33,022 bases of DNA from assembly GCA_017613435.1 (NCBI GenBank), contig JAGADU010000075.1, forward strand, positions 1 through 33,022. Direction: 5' to 3'. The notes beneath the pieces were generated by a model. That model searched no databases. It saw nothing but the letters and a program-made list of their open reading frames with translations, and was not told the DNA's origin. Positions within the stretch are counted from its first letter, which is position 1. The number at the start of each line of letters is the position of its first letter. Of the stretch, positions 30,162-33,022 are shown piece by piece. The translations under genes and the position numbers were made by a program. Source of the stretch: Lachnospiraceae bacterium (lineage in GTDB: Bacteria > Bacillota > Clostridia > Lachnospirales > Lachnospiraceae).

Positions 30162-31082
30162 ATGGCGGATAACAAAGAGAAAGAAGTGCTCAATCTTTCC
30201 GATGAGGAAAGAATCAACGCTCTTCGTAAAAAATACCTTAAAGCGGATATAACGTGGAAACTGGTTTCCACCGTTGTTTTTGTACTCGCCGGCGTATATG
30301 TCGTTTTGGTTTTCAAGAAAGTAATCAATTTCGATTTTCTTGTAAATTCGCTGATTGTTCTTTTCCTTTTGTCGGCGATTTTCCTTTGCGTTTACCTTCT
30401 TCCGCACTTCCTTAAGATGAATTCCAAACAAAAGGAATACAGTTCGAAATACAAGGAAGCGTTTTTAAAACCCACGCTCGAGGAAGCTTTTTCAAAGGGG
30501 GAATACAGCGATTACGAGAAGATTTCGACAAGGGATCTGACACGCAATTCCATGCTCAAGAAAGCAAAGAGCGCCGTTGCAAACGACTGTATCAGGGGAA
30601 CGCACAAAAAGATTCCCTTCCTTCGTTACGATCTGGCTCTCCGTTACGGCAAGAAAAAAGCCGGCTCCGACTGCGTAATGATTGTTGCGCAGGTTGATAC
30701 TCGTCTTAAATCCGAGGTTCAGATAATCGGAAACGATTTCAAAATCGGCGGAATGGATTACGAGCAGCCCGAAACATATTGCAAGATATTAAGCTCAAAC
30801 GAGAAATTCGATTCCAAATTTGCGGTTTATGCCAAGGAACAGGACGACGGACAGAAATTCCTGAAAGATTCGCTCACATCGAGAATATTGAAATTTAAGG
30901 CCGGCGGTCCGGTTGCTTTGTTCTTCGACAAGGACGAAGTGAGCATCATCATCAGACGAAGCAAGGATGCCATGGAAGCGCCCGTTTACAGGAAAATCAA
31001 AAAGGCAACGGCCGAAAAGGAAGCCAACGAAGAAGTTAAGATAATCAAAGAATGGATAGAAATTCTTGAAGACTGTATGTAA
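30162..31082 (+). CDS. DUF3137-like membrane protein
   Basis: This 306-residue protein has two membrane helices close together (about 34-50 and 57-84) with a short outside loop, and a cytoplasmic C-terminal domain of about 220 residues (LRYDLALRYGKKKAGSDC, then TSRILKFKAGGPVALFFDKDEVSI). The layout fits DUF3137 proteins, of unknown function. A GGAGG site precedes the ATG. A strong terminator follows at 31091. Confidence 0.65.
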   Translation: MADNKEKEVLNLSDEERINALRKKYLKADITWKLVSTVVFVLAGVYVVLVFKKVINFDFLVNSLIVLFLLSAIFLCVYLLPHFLKMNSKQKEYSSKYKEAFLKPTLEEAFSKGEYSDYEKISTRDLTRNSMLKKAKSAVANDCIRGTHKKIPFLRYDLALRYGKKKAGSDCVMIVAQVDTRLKSEVQIIGNDFKIGGMDYEQPETYCKILSSNEKFDSKFAVYAKEQDDGQKFLKDSLTSRILKFKAGGPVALFFDKDEVSIIIRRSKDAMEAPVYRKIKKATAEKEANEEVKIIKEWIEILEDCM

Positions 31083-31083
31083 A

Positions 31084-31117
31084 AATAAAAACACGATTTT
31101 TCAATCGTGTTTTTTTA
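31084..31117. terminator. Bidirectional intrinsic terminator
   Basis: ACACGAT (31091-31097) and ATCGTGT (31104-31110) form a 7-bp stem with a six-base loop, with A runs before and seven T after. It serves the DUF3137-like gene and the converging murG. Confidence 0.85.
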
Positions 31118-32191
31118 TTACGGACGGTTTATAACCGCATCCTCTATCAAAGCAATTATTTTGTCAATCGCGTTTATCTGGCTGCTTTCGCTCATTGCTT
31201 TTACATATTGTTCTTTGTTCTCGTCAAGTTCCTTTACCTTGTTTACAAGGGAAATCTCATCAAGATCTTCTTCCTGAAGAACCAGCGAATAACCCTGAAC
31301 TTCAAAAGAATTCGCATTTAAAATCTGGTCTCCGCGGCTCGCCGCTTTTGAGAGCGGGATTAAGAGATTCGGCTTTCTTAACGAAAGCAGTTCGCAGATT
31401 GCGTTTGCCCCGGCACGTGAAATAACCAGGTCGCTCATGGCCATTACGTCTTTTAATTCGCTCTTTAAATATTCAAACTGCTTGTATCCTTCGGTTGTAA
31501 GGAGCAGATTGTCGATTCTTCCGTTTCCGCAAAGATGTACGACCTGATAATTTTTCAAAAGTTCGGGAAGGGCTTTTCTGACCGCTTTGTTAATGGCTAT
31601 CGAACCGGTGCTTCCGCCGATTACCATGATTACGGGCTTTTGAGTGTTAAAACCGCACATTTCCCTGGCCGCATCGGCATTTCCGTCAAAAAGTTCCGCA
31701 CGAACGGGCGAACCCGTAAGCTCCGCTTTTTCGGGAGGAAGTTTTGCAACGGTCTCGGGGAAGTTGCAGCAGACCTTTTTGGCCTTCGGAATGCAAAGCT
31801 TGTTGGCAAGTCCGGGCGTAAGGTCCGATTCGTGGATAATGCAGGGAATCTTTAGACTCGCTGCGGCTCTGACAACAGGAACGGTTACATATCCGCCCTT
31901 GGAAAATACCACGTCGGGCTTTATTTCTTTTAAATATTTTCTTGCTTCATGATATCCTTTGATAACCCTGAAAGGATCCGTAAGGTTTTTGGGATCGAGG
32001 TATCTTCTTAATTTGCCTACGGGAACTCCGTAATAAGGAATGTCAAAATCCGCGATGAGCTTCTTTTCGATTCCGTCAAGGGATCCCATATAAGTTATTT
32101 CATATCCGAGCTCTTTTAATTTGGGCAAAAGAGCAAGATTGGGTGTTACGTGACCTGCGGTTCCGCCGCCCGTAAGAACGATTTTTTTCAT
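31118..32191 (-). CDS. murG: UDP-GlcNAc:lipid I N-acetylglucosaminyltransferase MurG
   Basis: This 357-residue glycosyltransferase converts lipid I to lipid II on the inner face of the membrane, the last cytoplasmic step of peptidoglycan precursor synthesis. Motifs are GGGTAGHVTPN (8-18), FSKGGYVTVPVV, HESDLTPGLANK, the second domain GGSTGS, and the UDP-GlcNAc-binding region SRAGANAICELL followed by PL...RGDQILNA. The start at ATG 32191 is seven bases after GAGGT; TTG 32197 is less likely. It stands alone rather than in a division gene cluster. Confidence 0.96.
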   Translation of the reverse strand: MKKIVLTGGGTAGHVTPNLALLPKLKELGYEITYMGSLDGIEKKLIADFDIPYYGVPVGKLRRYLDPKNLTDPFRVIKGYHEARKYLKEIKPDVVFSKGGYVTVPVVRAAASLKIPCIIHESDLTPGLANKLCIPKAKKVCCNFPETVAKLPPEKAELTGSPVRAELFDGNADAAREMCGFNTQKPVIMVIGGSTGSIAINKAVRKALPELLKNYQVVHLCGNGRIDNLLLTTEGYKQFEYLKSELKDVMAMSDLVISRAGANAICELLSLRKPNLLIPLSKAASRGDQILNANSFEVQGYSLVLQEEDLDEISLVNKVKELDENKEQYVKAMSESSQINAIDKIIALIEDAVINRP

Positions 32192-32225
32192 ATCCAAACC
32201 TCGAAATTGTTTTGTTCAAAATGCT

Positions 32226-32254
32226 ATTATAGCAAAAAGAATCAAGCATTTCCA
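32226..32254 (-). promoter_or_regulatory. Sigma-A-like promoter of murG
   Basis: On the minus strand TGGAAA (32254-32249) and TATAAT (32231-32226) are 17 bases apart. The -10 box sits inside GCTATAATAGC, a short inverted repeat. The -35 box is weak (four of six). Confidence 0.5.
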
Positions 32255-32292
32255 CAGGTATAAAACGATTATTTCGAAATAAACGCGTACAC

Positions 32293-32321
32293 TTGAATAA
32301 AGGGCGTCGATAAAGTATAAT
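32293..32321 (+). promoter_or_regulatory. Sigma-A promoter of pgi
   Basis: TTGAAT (32293-32298) and TATAAT (32316-32321) are separated by 17 bases, about 60 bases before the ATG at 32385. Confidence 0.75.
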
Positions 32322-32384
32322 CCTAATTGCTAAAAATGAATACCGAAAGAGAGACATTTTTACAGATAAACGGAGGAATAAACA

Positions 32385-33022
32385 ATGGCAAATTGGAAAA
32401 ATCTTGATACATTGGAGGCTTTCGGGGAACTTAAGACAAAGAAAAAAGTCAGTGTAAAAGAAGTCATGAGCGGCGAAAACGGTGCCGCAAGAGTAAAAAA
32501 ATACAATGTTCCCATGGCAGCCGGATTAAATTACAATTATGCCGCCAAAGCAGTAGACGACGAGATTCTCGATTGTTTCGAAAAGCTCGCAAAAGAGGCG
32601 GAACTTTGCGAAAAATTCGAAGAACTTTACAACGGAGCGGTTATCAATACGGGTGAAAAGAGACTTGTTCTCCATCATCTTACACGTTCGAAACTCGGAA
32701 ACGACGTTGTATGCGACGGTGTAAACAAGAGAGATTTTTATCTTAAGGAACAAAAGAAAATAGAAGAATTTGCGAATGACGTTCATGCGGGCAAAATCAC
32801 AAACGAAGCAGGCGAGAAATTTACAACCGTTGTTCAGATCGGTATCGGCGGTTCGGATCTCGGCCCCCGCGCAATGTATATTGCACTTGAAAATTATGCG
32901 AAAAAGACCGGAAACTTCAATATGGAAGCAAGATTCATAAGCAATGTCGATCCCGATGATGCGGCAGGCGTTCTTGCCGGAATTGACGTGGCTCATTCGC
33001 TTTTTGTACTCGTGTCCAAATC
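32385..33022 (+). CDS. pgi: Glucose-6-phosphate isomerase, N-terminal part (3' end outside window)
   Basis: From ATG 32385 the frame is open to the window edge (212 codons visible). The protein matches glucose-6-phosphate isomerase, which interconverts glucose-6-phosphate and fructose-6-phosphate in glycolysis. The clearest stretch is VVQIGIGGSDLGPRAMY, followed by RFISNVDPDD, the SIS-domain sugar-phosphate binding region. GGAGGA eight bases upstream fixes the start. The catalytic C-terminal residues are beyond the window. Confidence 0.93.
   Translation, partial: MANWKNLDTLEAFGELKTKKKVSVKEVMSGENGAARVKKYNVPMAAGLNYNYAAKAVDDEILDCFEKLAKEAELCEKFEELYNGAVINTGEKRLVLHHLTRSKLGNDVVCDGVNKRDFYLKEQKKIEEFANDVHAGKITNEAGEKFTTVVQIGIGGSDLGPRAMYIALENYAKKTGNFNMEARFISNVDPDDAAGVLAGIDVAHSLFVLVSK

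Noticed and set aside
32221..32235. Operator at the murG -10 box (TGCTA-N3-TAGCA)
   Set aside because: The arms are only five bases and partly dictated by the TATAAT box, so chance is likely.

Overview
The window looks like chromosomal DNA of a motile Gram-positive Clostridia member, most likely Lachnospiraceae (a Butyrivibrio/Roseburia-like relative). This is inferred from several things seen in the sequence: moderate GC, strong AGGAGG-type ribosome binding sites, sigma-A promoters with 17-base spacers, a lipoprotein with a lipobox, a Tad pilus locus with no secretin or other outer-membrane part, and several protein types typical of that family (LytTR/DUF3021 pair, DUF5702-like, DUF6382-FHA-like and DUF6240-like proteins). 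Family names were assigned by recognition, not by a search. I see no tRNA, rRNA, insertion sequence, prophage or CRISPR array. No gene-free stretch exceeds 300 bases.

Layout. 1-1144: two tandem paralogous membrane proteins, the first cut by the window edge. 1184-2250 (minus): a flavin reductase-like protein and a flavodoxin. 2385-3691: a lipoprotein and endonuclease III. 3711-4391 (minus): an anchored TPR-like protein. 4434-4538: a 34-residue membrane peptide with its own promoter. 4649-7309: a tightly packed operon of an AIR-synthase-like protein, an Lrp/AsnC regulator and a class I aminotransferase. 7361-7849: trmL. 7852-13496 (minus): ABC permease and ATPase, preceded by DUF3021 protein, LytTR regulator, a histidine kinase without a response regulator, and an HtrA-like protein that has lost its catalytic triad.

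13610-18244 is a flagellar filament operon. It has a sigma-D (sigma-28) type promoter, a 983-residue protein whose C-terminus resembles the FliK hook-length domain, flagellin (start overlapping the previous stop) and FliS. After a terminator and a good sigma-A promoter comes a membrane protein (18354-19199).

19262-28543 is a complete monoderm Tad (Flp) pilus operon: prepilin peptidase, TadZ, TadA, TadB, an unusual TadC with a large extracytoplasmic insert, Flp pilin, DUF5702-like protein, a TadE-like pseudopilin with two Cys/His repeats, a second prepilin peptidase, a second TadE-like pseudopilin and an FHA protein. Its promoter carries a perfect inverted repeat between -35 and -10, followed by a leader with two hairpins.

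28615-33022 returns to housekeeping genes: a flavodoxin-SCP2 fusion, a HIT protein, a DUF3137-like membrane protein, murG (minus) and the start of pgi (cut by the window edge).

The points most worth following are the triad-less HtrA next to an orphan kinase, the FliK-like protein coupled to flagellin, the possible LytTR box upstream of the ABC genes, and the unusual Tad components and promoter operator.
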